64,000 nucleotides of DNA from Delphinapterus leucas (GCF_002288925.2 NW_022098057.1:62448331-62512330); one strand, 5' to 3'. Positions 13,401-22,352 are shown, numbered from the stretch's first letter. Notes: generated from the letters alone by a model not told the origin. Made by a program: numbers and translations.

Positions 13401-13507
13401 TTATTCATTGTTATATGTTGGGTGTAATTTTGATTCCTAACAGGGATTCTAATTTTTTCTTTTCCCTGACTACAGTGGATAAGTGGTTCCATCACCAGAA
13501 AAACTAA
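1358..13507 (+). CDS. PPA1: Inorganic pyrophosphatase 1, C-terminal part (six coding exons)
   Basis: PPA1 is the Mg-dependent cytosolic enzyme that hydrolyses pyrophosphate to two phosphates and so drives biosynthetic reactions forward. Six exons join in frame: 1358-1484, 6541-6668, 6944-7029, 11656-11725, 12849-12888 and 13476-13507, together 160 codons plus stop, matching human residues 129-289. Visible family residues are the metal/substrate region ending ETDWK (Asp153 in human numbering), the RRYKVPDG segment with the active-site Tyr-Lys pair, and the C-terminal [10 protein letters not shown]. The DNDPID metal cluster lies upstream of the window. All introns are GT-AG and the phases agree, so this is the live gene and not a retrocopy. 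Differences from the human protein as I remember it: Arg for Gly at 137, and one residue fewer near the LPP segment. Paralogue PPA2 (mitochondrial) fits less well. Confidence 0.96.
1765..3330 (-). mobile_element. Old LINE-1 fragment (3' UTR and ORF2 end), interrupted by a SINE
   Basis: Antisense L1 text runs through 1765-2946 and resumes at 3165-3330. Around 2635-2675 the reverse complement encodes the ORF2 C-terminal [17 protein letters not shown] segment, in diverged form. The first 700 bases are L1 3' UTR with a partly repeated block (compare 1770-2060 with 2120-2460). It lies in a PPA1 intron. Confidence 0.8.
2947..3149 (-). mobile_element. CHR-type SINE, short form
   Basis: A T-run at about 2952-2972 is followed by the inverted SINE body ending CCACCAGGGAAGCCC. 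The flanking duplication TGTCCTTTC(A/G)TTTTC at 2932-2946 and 3150-3164 shows insertion into the older L1. Confidence 0.93.
3331..4050. other. PPA1 intron sequence, no recognised feature
   Basis: AT-rich intron with a short ATATAT stretch near 3360. I recognise no exon, RNA or repeat here. Confidence 0.5.
4069..4276 (-). mobile_element. tRNA-derived SINE with a 3' extension
   Basis: A short SINE body (4174-4276, ending CTGCCAGGGAAGTCC) is followed in its own sense direction by an inner A-tail (T-run 4146-4173), about 66 bases of unrelated DNA (4080-4145) and a second A-tail. A perfect 18-bp duplication, TGTCTTTGGTAGGATCTT, at 4051-4068 and 4277-4294 brackets the whole unit. Confidence 0.85.
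4570..5195 (+). mobile_element. Old LTR-like repeat
   Basis: The text (CTCCATAAAAAG box near 4768, GGTGGCACGCCTCC near 4837, CCCTATGCATCTC near 4891, and a tail with 'GACACCCAGTTGGT' near 5175) resembles solo LTRs of ancient mammalian endogenous retroviruses. There is no internal coding region. The family is not assigned. Confidence 0.45.
6011..6354 (-). mobile_element. CHR-type SINE, long form
   Basis: Inverted copy: a T/A-rich tail is followed by GGCTGCGTTGGGTCTTAG and the body ends CCACCAGGGAAGCCCC. The duplication TGATTTCCTTTTA occurs at 5998-6010 and 6355-6367. It lies about 190 bases before the PPA1 exon at 6541. Confidence 0.92.
6541..6668 (+). CDS. PPA1: PPA1 coding exon (residues about 171-213)
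   Basis: The acceptor is CTTCTTAG and the donor GTAATG. It encodes [20 protein letters not shown], then [14 protein letters not shown], and ends on a complete Lys codon. The Tyr-Lys pair of the active site is present. Confidence 0.95.
6944..7029 (+). CDS. PPA1: PPA1 coding exon (residues about 214-242)
   Basis: The acceptor is ATTATAG and the donor GTAAGC. It encodes [20 protein letters not shown] and on to GKGIS, then two bases of the Cys codon. Confidence 0.94.
7190..7770. mobile_element. LTR-like interspersed repeat in a PPA1 intron
   Basis: The block with 'GTTTTATTCGAGGACTGTAG', 'GAGGAACTGCTCCGGAGAG' and 'GGAGCCAGGATATATATG' resembles retroviral LTRs common in cetartiodactyl genomes. 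No gag, pol or env coding is present. The identification is from memory and tentative. Confidence 0.4.
8060..8480 (+). mobile_element. Degraded LINE-1 ORF2 fragment
   Basis: Text such as 'GATGATATGATTGTGTACCCAGAAAACCCTAG' (interrupted by mutations) and 'ACTCAGCAAGGT' matches the end of the L1 reverse transcriptase region in sense orientation. Frames are broken. Confidence 0.5.
9276..9664 (-). mobile_element. CHR-type SINE, long form, with a 3' extension
   Basis: The SINE body is 9346-9664 (inverted, ending CCACCAGGGAAGTC). Beyond its inner A-tail (T-run 9334-9345) are about 53 bases of non-SINE DNA and an outer T-run near 9273-9280. The duplication CTCATTTTATAATTT at 9261-9275 and 9665-9679 encloses all of it. 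Confidence 0.88.
9762..9822. repeat. (TATC)n/(TGTC)n microsatellite
   Basis: About 60 bases of tetranucleotide repeats TATC with TGTC variants. The open frame through it is an artefact. Confidence 0.9.
9825..10330 (+). mobile_element. Old LINE-1 3' end
   Basis: Contains the sense-strand pattern 'TGTTCATTGCAGTGTCATTT', 'AAATGTAATGGTTAAG' and the G-rich 'GGAGATGGGAGGGAGAGAGG' part of an L1 3' UTR. It is strongly diverged. Confidence 0.5.
10735..11170 (-). mobile_element. Probable old LINE fragment
   Basis: Antisense LINE-like wording ('CCCTGTTGTTGGACATTTTGG', then 'CATCTTTGTACATCATAG'). It is too diverged for firm assignment. Confidence 0.35.
11656..11725 (+). CDS. PPA1: PPA1 coding exon (residues about 242-265)
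   Basis: The acceptor is TCAATAG and the donor GTAAGT. It completes the Cys codon and encodes [20 protein letters not shown], then VDA. Confidence 0.94.
12480..12605 (-). mobile_element. TA microsatellite and LINE-1 3' end scrap
   Basis: A (TATA/TGTG) run at 12478-12515 is followed by 'GGAGTATAGTTGCTTTACAA' and 'TGTTGTGTTAGTTTCTGCTG', the antisense 3' terminus of a cetartiodactyl L1. Confidence 0.55.
12849..12888 (+). CDS. PPA1: PPA1 short coding exon ([13 protein letters not shown])
   Basis: A 40-base exon with a TATTTTAG acceptor and a GTAAGA donor. It holds 13 codons plus one base. Compared with the human exon as I remember it, one codon is missing after LPP, which keeps the frame. Confidence 0.9.
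13476..13507 (+). CDS. PPA1: PPA1 last coding exon and stop
   Basis: The acceptor is GACTACAG. It encodes [10 protein letters not shown] and the TAA stop at 13505-13507, the same C-terminus as in other mammals. Confidence 0.95.
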
Positions 13508-13825
13508 GGAAATTTCTCTGGAATACAAGCTGATATTGCTGCATCCTTTTCGTCTGAAAGCATTAGATGCAAAAGTAGTAACTTTTCCAAGCTTTAAATT
13601 TATAGAACTAATCAATCAAATTCTGCTGTGACCAATCCAATATATCCATACTGTTATCCATCTAAAAGCATCTTTCATATCAACTAAGATAACTTTTAGT
13701 TCCTGCTTAAATATCAAGACAGTTGTAGTTTGGAAGTCATCTGTGAATAAATGTCCAAGATAAGTACGTATTGGATGTATATGTTTGCCATGTGTTAGGA
13801 AATAAAATTATTTTATTGAAACTTG
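13508..13825 (+). other. PPA1: PPA1 3' UTR with poly(A) signals
   Basis: About 310 bases follow the stop codon. AATAAA motifs lie at 13746-13751 and 13801-13806. The second is followed by T-rich sequence and is the likelier distal signal. The cleavage position is inferred. Confidence 0.75.
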
Positions 13826-14200
13826 GTTTATGATATTTTTATTTTAATCTTAAGCCTAACACTACCAAGCAGGCTTGGGTGCTGTTTGGTATTTGTTTTC
13901 TGTGAATGATCTTATAATTCACTTTTATTTATTAGACTAAAACTGACTTTATTTGTAGGCACCTGAAAATGAAATCCCTTATATTTACAGCAGTCTTGAT
14001 ACTATACTCTTACCTAATTCCTATCATCCCATTGTGAGCCATCAGCCAAGATAGTTTTGTGATTAAATTCGTGGCTTTGGAGCTGTGCAGACCTGAGTTT
14101 TTAATCCTAGCCCGTCTACTTATTTAGCTCTATAATCTCAGGTCAGTGTTGGCATACACTGACTGTGTTTTCTCAATCAAGTTGTGATTTTCTTGGTTGT
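13826..14200. other. Spacer after PPA1 with a MIR relic
   Basis: Mostly unassigned. 14050-14145 ('TCGTGGCTTTGGAGCTGTGC...') resembles a sense MIR core. No coding potential is seen. Confidence 0.4.
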
Positions 14201-15000
14201 TGTTATGATGGGTGATTGTTAATAATATCCTAGACATTTTGTCTGTTATGTTAGGAGACACTAGGATCCATTTAAATCTTTTAGCAGGCATCACCCTATT
14301 TAGGGTTAGCACATGGGTCTTGGCCTGCTTTTGTGGACTGTGGTTTCAATGGCAGTTTAATTTTCAGCAGCTTTGCAGTGTTATTTTGGTCAGCTTGGTT
14401 TATCTGGTGCCACTGGGGCTTCTGTTGGTTCCTGCTGGTGCTGCCTGAGGGGGCTGAGTATCTCTTGGTGGAGGAGGAGAGTCTTAGGCTACAGGGATAA
14501 AGAAGCTTCCTGAACTGGTCTACCCATCATAGCTGGATTTCTCCCTCAGGCTCAGCTCACCCACCTACCTAGGTAACTCTTGGTGGAAAAGGGGAGTCTC
14601 AGACCTTGTGCAGAAGGAGAGTGCCTCCCTGGTTGTTTATTTCTGCCTGGGCTCCCAATGAGCCCCCTTGCCAGGTAGTGTCATGCCCACCAGAGGGACC
14701 CCCCTTCCCTATGGGGGAGGTGGAGGAATGAGCCTATCTAGACTGCCTTCTGTTGCTAGGTTAGGGGTTGGGAAGGACTCTTCTCCTCCTCCTGGTGGTG
14801 GTAGGATGCATGTGCCCTGTCACTGCTGTTCTCTGGTCCTGGGGGCCCAAACCAGCTTGCCTTCTTAGCACCTTTCAGAGTTCTTGGTTGTGTCTTGTCA
14901 CCTCCAGGGTCTATAGCTGTGCTTAGCAGGAGAAGTAGAGAAAAACAGGTCTATGCCTTCTTGTCTGGTCCAGGACCAGAAACATCAGCATTCAGATTTT
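14200..15000. repeat. Unclassified old repeat, GC-richer block
   Basis: The block with 'GGTGCTGCCTGAGGGGGCTG' and repeated '...CTCTTGGTGGA' phrases (near 14462 and 14577) has the look of an ancient interspersed repeat, perhaps a LINE tail. Frames are short and not conserved. I cannot name the family. Confidence 0.3.
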
Positions 15001-15294
15001 AGTAATATTTCTCTTATTCCTTTTGTAAGTTCTGCTTTTAAATGCTGCCTCAGTCATTGTAATATGTGATTTCTGAAGTGATTTGTTACGATAAGAAATA
15101 TGTTTTCTAATGAAAGACTATACAAAGTGGGGGACTTCACAAGTATTAGTCCAATAAATAGGAATCATCCGCCCAAATTTATGGAAAGGAAAGGGGATAG
15201 AACACTAGTCAGAAGAAATGTCAGCAATAGTTCTCCTGTATGAGATCCTCTGTAGAAAGCTTCCACTCCTCTGTTCAGGTAAGGAATGTAAAAT

Positions 15295-15568
15295 ACTCTT
15301 GTATTCACTTGCTAGGCTACCATAACCAAGTACCACAAACTGGATGGGCTAAACAAGAGAAATGTATTGCCTCACTGTTCTGGAAGCTAGAAGTCCGAGA
15401 TCCAGGTATCAGCAGGCCCATGCTCCCTCTGAAGACTATTGGGAAGGGTCTGTTCCAGGCCTCTCCCTGCTTTTGATAGTTCCTGGCTTGTGGCAGCATA
15501 ACCCTAATGTACACAAGGTGTTCTCCCTGTGTGCTTGTTTCCAAATTTCCCCTTATAAGGACATCAGG
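15295..15568. repeat. Ancient interspersed repeat fragment
   Basis: 'GTACCACAAACTGGATGGGC', 'TTCTGGAAGCTAGAAGTCC' and 'CCTTATAAGGACATCAGG' form a well-known diverged mammalian repeat pattern whose family I will not name with confidence. Confidence 0.45.
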
Positions 15569-15569
15569 G

Positions 15570-15685
15570 GAAAGAATTCCCTGGGGTCCAGTGGTTAGGA
15601 CTGTGCTTTCACTGCCATGGGCCCGGATTCAATCCCTAGTTCGGGAACCACAGGCTGTGTGGCGCGGCCAAAAAGAAAAAAATAC
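15570..15685 (+). mobile_element. tRNA-derived SINE, short type
   Basis: 'ATTCCCTGGGGTCCAGTGGT' through 'GTGGCGCGGCC' and an A-rich tail. A short duplication ACATCAG flanks it (15561 region and 15688 region). Confidence 0.8.
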
Positions 15686-15697
15686 AAACATCAGTCA

Positions 15698-16060
15698 GGG
15701 CTTCCCTGGTAGTGCAGTGGTTAAGGATCCGCCTGCAAATGCAGGGGACACGGGTTCGAGCCCTGGTCCAGGAAGATCCCACATGCCACGGAGCAACTGA
15801 GCCCGTGCACCACAACTACTGAGGCTGCGCTCTAGAGCCCGCGAGCCACAACTACTGAGCGCACGTGCTGCAACTACTGAAGCCCGCGCGCCTAGAGCCT
15901 GTGCTCCACAAGAAGCCCACTCACTGCAACAAAGAGTAGCCCCCGCTCGCCACAGCTAGAGAAAGCCCGTGCGCAGCAATGAAGACCCAACGCAGCCAAA
16001 AATTTTTAAAAATAAAATAAATAAATTGAAAAATAAAATAAAATAAATACAAAAAATAAA
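15698..16060 (+). mobile_element. CHR-type SINE, long form, sense
   Basis: Begins GGGCTTCCCTGGTAGTGCAG, with tRNA-like A and B box text near 15711 and 15751 (GGTTCGAGCC), and ends in AAAATAAATAAA-type tail repeats. Confidence 0.92.
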
Positions 16061-16084
16061 GTATACAACACAATGGTTCTTCCT

Positions 16085-16695
16085 TTAAAAAAAAAGATAC
16101 ATGCACCCCAGTGTTCATTGCAGCACTATTTGTAATAGCCAAGATACGGAAGCAACCTAAATGTCCATTGACAGAGGAATGGATAAAGAAGATGTGGTAC
16201 ATTTATACAATGGAATATTACTCAGCCATAAAAAAACAATGAAATAATGCCATTTGCAGCAACATGGATGGACCTAGAGACTATCATACTAAGTGAAGTA
16301 AGTCAGACAGAGAAAGACAAACATCATATGTTATCACTTGTATGTGGAATCTAAAAATATGATACAAATGAACTTATTTACAAAACAGAAACAGACTCAC
16401 AGACTTGGAAAACAAACTTATGGTTACCAAAGGGGAAAGGTGGAGGGGAGGGATAAATTAGGGGTTTGGGATTAACATATACACACAATTATATATAAAA
16501 CAGATAATCAACAATGACCTACTGTACAGCACAGGAAACTCTACTCAGTATTCTGTAATAACCTATATGGGAAAATAATCTGAAAAAGAATGGATATATG
16601 TATAACTGAATCACTTTGCTGTACACCTGAAACGAACACAACATTGTACATCAACTACACTCCAATATAAAATAAAAATTAAGTTAAAAAAAATT
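16085..16695 (+). mobile_element. LINE-1 3' end, 5'-truncated
   Basis: Sense L1 end: 'CAATGGAATATTACTCAGCC' near 16209, 'CATGGATGGACCTAGAGACT', then a 3' UTR closing 'CAACTACACTCCAATATAAA' and an A-rich tail. It is little diverged, so a fairly young insertion. Confidence 0.85.
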
Positions 16696-16699
16696 TTTA

Positions 16700-17540
16700 A
16701 ATGTAATCTCAGCAACACTGCATGATCAATGCAGTTTTTCAGGTAAGGCAATCTGAAGCGTTGGCCCAGTTGTATAAAGGATCTGAATGAGAACTCCAAT
16801 TAGAAATTCAAAATTCATTTTCACCATCCCTGAGCCCAGGCCTGCATGTGCTGCAGCTGTAATGGCAATTATGTCCTATCTAATCAGCACATTTGCTACG
16901 CAAGAGCTTATATTGTGCTTCTGCACAGAATGTTCTTTACATTTAGAACAGCTGCCCTTACTGCTTTCTGGGAGTCTAGGCCAAAGGGAATTTGCCTTTA
17001 CACTGACAAGAGTGCTGTGCGAATTGCTTCATGATGGCAAGTATTTATTGAAGAGTTATTAACTCGAGTCGATTGCCACAGAGTTTATTGCTCCCTCTGT
17101 CTCTCTTTGGGATCTTTCCCTTAGTTATTACAAAACCTTTAAATTAACAGAAAATATTCGCCAGAAATAAGATTAAGCAATGAACACCACAAGGGTATGT
17201 GGCAATCTGAATTTTTTAAAAAGGCTGAGAGCAAAAAAAAAAAAAAAAAAGCCTGAGAGCAATTTGGCAATCTCTATCAAAATTTTAAATTTGTCTTTAT
17301 ACTTTGAGTCAGCAATTCTGCTCTAAGACTTCATTCTAGTTGACTAAGAATAGTCAACCGGGCACACAGCCTATGGCAGCTTTGTTAAGTATAGCAAAAC
17401 CCGGAAAAATATCCAGCAGTCCAGTTAAGGAATGGCTAAATATTCGTACATGTAGCAGTCAGTGAAGTCACTGCATGGGCTGATATGGAAAAGATGTTCA
17501 AAATACCTAAGTGAAAAGAGAAAAAGTTGTAGTACTCTAT
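16700..17540. other. Intergenic DNA, no gene seen
   Basis: Contains an 18-base A-run near 17233. No recognised exon, RNA or clear repeat family. Confidence 0.45.
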
Positions 17541-17544
17541 AGCT

Positions 17545-17762
17545 GCCAGCTATGGCCTGTGGGCCAAATCCAGCCTGCCAGAGGTTTGGTAAAAACACTT
17601 TATTGGAACACAGTCACACCCTTTCATTTATGAATTGCTGTGACTGCCTTCCAGCTACAATGAAGACAGAATTTAGTAGTTGGGATAGAGACCACATGAC
17701 CTGCAAAGTCAAAAATATTTACTATTTGACCCTTTACCAAAACCATTTGCCAATCCCCGCTC
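17545..17762. mobile_element. hAT-type non-autonomous DNA transposon relic
   Basis: 'TATGGCCTGTGGGCCAAATC', 'TTTATTGGAACACAGTCACA' and 'CCATTTGCCAATCCCCG' match the same family as the copy at 43959-44245. CTCTATAG/CTCTATCC flanks could be a decayed 8-bp duplication. Confidence 0.6.
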
Positions 17763-17979
17763 TATCCTATGATCCTATTTATGTTTTTACAAAGGGAGCA
17801 CTGTGGGGAAAGAGACACATTAATGGATATGCTTGTATGGGTATAGACAATTTCTGGGGACAAACAAACAAAAATAAACCACAGCCAACACTGGTTATCT
17901 CAGGGAGTGGGAATGAGTTACGTGCGGAAGAGGTCAGGCCCATGGAGTTTCCTTCCACTTTGTAGGCTCCTATGCTCTT

Positions 17980-18337
17980 TTTTTTTTTTTTTAATTTATT
18001 TATTTGTTTTTCTTTTTGGCTGTGTTGGGTCTTCGTTGCTGTGTGCGGGCTTTCTCTAGTTGAGGTGAGCGCGGGCTACTCTTCGCTGCAGTGCCCAGGC
18101 TTCTCATTGCGGTGGCTTTTATTGTTTTGAAGCATGGGCTCTAGGCGCGAGGGCTTCAGTAGTTGTGGCAAAGGGGTCAGTGGTTGTGGCTCGCAGGCTC
18201 TAGAGTGCAGGCTCAGTGGTTGTGGCGCACGGGCTTAGTTGCTCCGCAGCATTTGGGATCTTCCCGGACCAGGGCTCGAACCCATGTCCTCTGCAGTGGC
18301 AGGCGGATTCTTAACCACTGCGCCATCAGGGAAGCCC
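17980..18337 (-). mobile_element. CHR-type SINE, long form
   Basis: T-run, then GGCTGTGTTGGGTCTTCG, ending CCATCAGGGAAGCCC. The 18-bp flanks 17962-17979 and 18338-18355 (GTAGGCTCCTATGCTCTT with two changes) are the target duplication. Confidence 0.92.
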
Positions 18338-18489
18338 GTAAGCTTCTATGCTCTTCTATGCTCTTTGAATTGTTTTTCTAAAAGCAAGTATAAAATTTTA
18401 AATTTTTTTAAAGAAAATCAAATGAAGTAGGAGAAGGACACCAGCGGACAGTGCTCAGCACAGCTAGTGGCAGGGGGCTTCTCTTTCTC

Positions 18490-18685
18490 TCTCTCTATAT
18501 ATATATGTATACATATGTGTATATATGTAATATATATTATATATCATATATATGTTACATATATATGATATATGTAATATATCATATATGTAACATATAT
18601 ATGATATATATACTTATATATGGATATACACGTGGATATATATTATATATACTTATATGTATATATATATTATATATATACTTTA
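18490..18685. repeat. Palindromic (TA)n-rich microsatellite
   Basis: About 195 bases of ATATAT with recurrent GTAACATATATATGATAT-type units on both strands. The stretch is self-complementary, and apparent frames through it are artefacts. Confidence 0.9.
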
Positions 18686-18869
18686 AATACAGAATAAGGA
18701 CTGGGAGGGACTGAGCCGTGGAATCTAATTTTTAACCAGTTCCCCAGGTGATTCTAACATCGCCTATGTTTGAAACCACTGCTCTAGTCGTAAATTTCAG
18801 AGATCAGGAAAAATTTCTCATGGGGTTGTAGTTATGATCAGCATGAGATAATCCAGCAAACATCTATCA

Positions 18870-18985
18870 CAGCAACAGCAGCAAATGATAATAGCTCCCA
18901 TTTGTGAACACTTCCTAAGTGCCAGGCCCTATGCTATAGGCTCTACGTGCTTCATCTCGTGGGTATCCTTGTCCTGTCCCTCATC
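18870..18985 (-). mobile_element. MIR SINE relic
   Basis: 'AATAGCTCCCATTTGTGAAC' and 'AGTGCCAGGCCCTATGCTAT' are the antisense 3' part of MIR. Confidence 0.6.
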
Positions 18986-19019
18986 TTAGAGGCTATGCTT
19001 TCAGCTTTTCACCAGTGAG

Positions 19020-19340
19020 TTTAATGTCGGCTGTAGGTTTATCATATACGGCCTTTATTATGTTCAGATAAACCTACAGATGTTGGCCGTAGGTTTATCA
19101 TATATGGCCTTTATTATGTTCACTGTATACCGACTTTGTTGAGAATTTTTATCATAAATGGATGTTGAATTTTGTCAAAAGCTTTTTCTGCGTCTTATTG
19201 AGACGATCGTATGATTTTCATTCTGTAATTTGTTAATGTGGTGCATCACACTGACTGATTTGTGGATGTTGAACCATCTTGCATCCCAGGGATAAATCCC
19301 ACTTGATCATGGTGTATGATCCTTTTAATGTATTGTTGAT
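19020..19340 (-). mobile_element. LINE-1 ORF2 fragment, antisense, rearranged
   Basis: 'ATAAATGGATGTTGAATTTT', 'AAAAGCTTTTTCTGCGTC' and 'TTGCATCCCAGGGATAAATC' are the reverse strand of the L1 reverse transcriptase region. 19023-19066 recurs at 19079-19122. Confidence 0.75.
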
Positions 19341-19384
19341 TTAATGTATTTTATTTATTTTTAAAATTACACAACATTTTTAAA

Positions 19385-20325
19385 ATTAAATTTTTTGGAG
19401 TATAATTGCTTTACAATGTTGTATTAGTTTCTACCATACAGCAAAATGAATCAGCTATACATATATATATATATCCCCTCTTTTTTAGATTTCCTTCCCA
19501 TTTAGGTCACCACAGTGCATTAAGTAGAGTTCCCTGTGCTATACAGTATGGACTCATTAGTTATCTATTTTATACATAGTATCAATAGTGTACATGTGTC
19601 AGTCCTAATCTCCCAATTCCTTCCATTCCCTCTTCCCACTTGGTATCCATACATTTGTTCTCTATCAATAGTGTACATGTGTCAGTCCTAATCTCCCATT
19701 CCTTCCATTCCCTCTCCCCCCTTGGTATCCATACATTTGTTCTCTATTTGCTTTGCAAATAAGATCATCTATACCATTTTTCTAGATTCCACATATATGC
19801 GTTAATATACGATATTTGTTTTTCTCTTTCTGACTTACTTCACTCTGTATGACACTCTCTAGGTCCATACACGTCTCTACAAATGACCCAATTTCGTTCC
19901 TTTTTATGGCTGACTAATGTTCCATTGTTATATGTGCCACACCTTTATTGATTCCTCTGTTGGTGGACATTTAGGTTGCTTCCGTGTCCTGGTTATTGTA
20001 AATAATGCTGCTATGAACATTGGGGTGCGTGTGTCTTTTTGAATTATGGTTTTGTCTGGGTATATGCCCACGAGTGGGATTGCTGGGTCATATGGTAGTT
20101 CTATTTTTAGTTTTTTAAGGAACCTCTATACTGTTTTCCACAGTGGCTGTATCAATTTACATTCCCACCAACAGTGCATGAGGAGAAAATATTTGCAAGT
20201 GAAGCAACTGACAAAGGATTAATCTCCAAAATATACAAGCAGCTCAATATAAAAAAAAACAAATAACCCAATCAAAAAATGGGTGGAAGACTTAAATAGA
20301 CATTTCTCCAAAGAAGATACACAAA
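19385..20325 (-). mobile_element. LINE-1 3' part with inverted 5' end (twin priming)
   Basis: 19385-20182 is antisense L1 3' UTR and ORF2 end (YDPAIPL-type segment near 20065). From about 20183 to 20325 the orientation flips to sense ORF2 ('AAGTGAAGCAACTGACAAAG', then 'CATTTCTCCAAAGAAGATA'). AAAATTACA occurs on both sides (about 19364 and 20349). An 83-bp tandem duplication lies inside (19581-19745). Confidence 0.8.
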
Positions 20326-20359
20326 TTTTAATATGTTAAAAATTCAAAAATTACAGATA

Positions 20360-21140
20360 AAGTCCTCCTTGCTTGCTGTCAATCCTACTCCCTTCTTAGA
20401 GATTAACCACTATCAGTTCGGTATGACTCTTTCTTGATTTTTCTCTATGCTTTTACACACATTTATCTGAATATAAATATACAATTTAGTATTTTTTAAG
20501 TATGTATGGGATCATAGTTATATACATTTTGAAATTTCATGTTATTATTTATAGATGCTACCCAATTCTTTTAAACTGGTGTAAAGATAATACAGATGTA
20601 TTGTTGAACACATATTCTTAATCGACTCCATGAGACATGTTCCTGAAATCTAATGTGTTGTAGGTAGCTGGGATGCTGATTACAAGTTGGAGAATAGAAG
20701 GGGGCCAGGCAAGAAAGGTAGGCAAGGATCAGATAATGAAAGGGCTTGCTAAGGAGACCCTGGACTTTAGGAGGCCCTCGAGAGGCACCAACAGTTTTTA
20801 AAACTGGAAAGGACTATTATCTTATTTCCGTAATGGGTACAGAAGTATTCAAGGAATCCTGATGATCTGCAATGCTGTTTGATAATATCTCCCCCTCCCC
20901 GCCATACCCTTCTCATTAGGAAATATCCAAGCATATTTATTGAATGCATGACTCCTCTATAAATACTGGAATGGTCATGGTGTGATATGCCATTTGAACA
21001 TGTTCCACAAGCATTTGCTGGGTGGCCCTACAGGAGGCAGTGGAGGGGAGTACGAAGTGGTGTAGTGGTTTCCAAAGCAGGGTCCAGGGCTCTCTGGAGG
21101 TGCTAGAGCGCCCTCCAGTGGGGCCATTAAAAATCTAGGA
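20360..21140. other. Intergenic DNA, no gene seen
   Basis: Single-copy-looking sequence with short broken frames only. 20390-20590 has weak LINE-like wording. Confidence 0.4.
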
Positions 21141-21149
21141 GATGATTTC

Positions 21150-21275
21150 CAAGTACCACTAGACTGCAAGACTCATGAGGGCAGGGACCCTATCTCTTCT
21201 GTTCCCCTCTGTATTCTGAGCACCTAGCATATGTCCTCACATATAGCATGCACTTCATAAATATTGAATGAATTA
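21150..21275 (+). mobile_element. L2 LINE 3' end
   Basis: 'GACTGCAAGACTCATGAGGG', 'CAGGGACCCTATCTC' and 'CATAAATATTGAATGAATTA' are the typical L2 3' end. Confidence 0.65.
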
Positions 21276-21649
21276 ATCTAAAAAATACAAATTCTTTCAT
21301 TGCTTCCTAAAGGGAAATAAATATGTAGCAAAATATGACTATAATTGGGTATCCACAAACTAAAATGTGTATTTTTGGACTTCCCTGAGAACTCTAATTC
21401 AATATTCAAAGTAGTCAAAAATTTTGTAAAGCTTCCACATTCAGGCTTCTTTTCTTTTCCTTTTTTGCACATATGGAGGGGGCTGGAATTTCTGCAATGT
21501 AAGGAAAGAATCTTTATTTTGTTGCATCCTTAATGCTTCTTGGGGACCTCGACCAATGTTTTTAAATTAAGAACTATCATTAATTATTCTACTAATATTA
21601 AGGGAGTATGTTGTGGGTGCTGGGTTAACCCTGTAATATGAATAGATAC

Positions 21650-22086
21650 AAGAGTAGCTGCTAAACCTGTGTCTCCAAAGCCAGAGCCCAAGCCTGAAAA
21701 GACCCCTGTAAAGAAGGGAGAGCAGGGACCCAAACAGAAAAGTGGAGGGACTTCCCTGGTGGCACAGTGGCTAAGACTCCACGCTCCCAATGCAGGGGGT
21801 CCAGGTTCGATCCCTGGTCAGGAAACTAGATCCCATATGCATGCTGCAACTGAAGATCCCACGCGCCGCAATGAAGATCCCACACATGGCAATGAAGATC
21901 CTGCGTGCGGCAACTAAGACCTGGCGCACCCAAATAAATAAATAAATAAATAAATACTTTTTTTAAAAAGAGAGAGAGAAAAGGGTAAAAGGCGATGTTG
22001 GCAAGGATGGGAATAACCCTGCAGAAAATGGAAATGCCAAAATACACCAGGCACAGAAAGATGAAGGTGCTGGAGGTGCCAAGTGA
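21650..22086 (+). pseudogene. HMGN2-type processed pseudogene, split by a SINE
   Basis: The part before the SINE (21656-21745) reads AAKPVSPKPEPKPEKTPVKK, like the nucleosome-binding and hinge region of HMGN2. After the SINE, from about 21980, the frame continues [16 protein letters not shown], then a [13 protein letters not shown] tail and TGA at 22084-22086. No introns are present and the N-terminal third is missing, so this is a 5'-truncated retrocopy. It is not expected to be functional. HMGN2 itself is a high-mobility-group nucleosome-binding protein. Confidence 0.85.
21746..21965 (+). mobile_element. tRNA-derived SINE inside the HMGN pseudogene
   Basis: GGGACTTCCCTGGTGGCACA, GGTTCGATCCCTGGTCAGG and a (AAAT)n tail. 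AGAAAAGTGG before and AGAAAAGGGT after look like the decayed target duplication. Confidence 0.9.
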
Positions 22087-22109
22087 AACCAAAAACTGTT
22101 TTGTTTTTC

Positions 22110-22352
22110 AAAAAAATTTTTTTTAATATTTATTTTTATTTATTTGGCTGCATCAGGTCTTAGTTGCAACACTCCGGATCTTTGTTGCGGCACACGGGCT
22201 CTTTTGTTGTGGTGTGCGGGCTCAGTAGTTGCAGCACGTGGGCTTAGTTGCCCCGCAGCACGTGGGATCTTAGTTCCCTGACCAGGGATGGAACCCGCGT
22301 CCCCTACATTGGAAGGCGGATTCTTAACCACTGGACCGCCAGGGAAGGCCCC
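22110..22352 (-). mobile_element. CHR-type SINE
   Basis: T-rich tail, GGCTGCATCAGGTCTTAG, body ending GACCGCCAGGGAAGGCC. Confidence 0.88.

Noticed and set aside
15700..15780. tRNA-like A and B boxes (GGTTCGAGCC)
   Set aside because: They belong to the tRNA-derived head of a SINE. There is no complete cloverleaf and no terminator, so this is not a tRNA gene.
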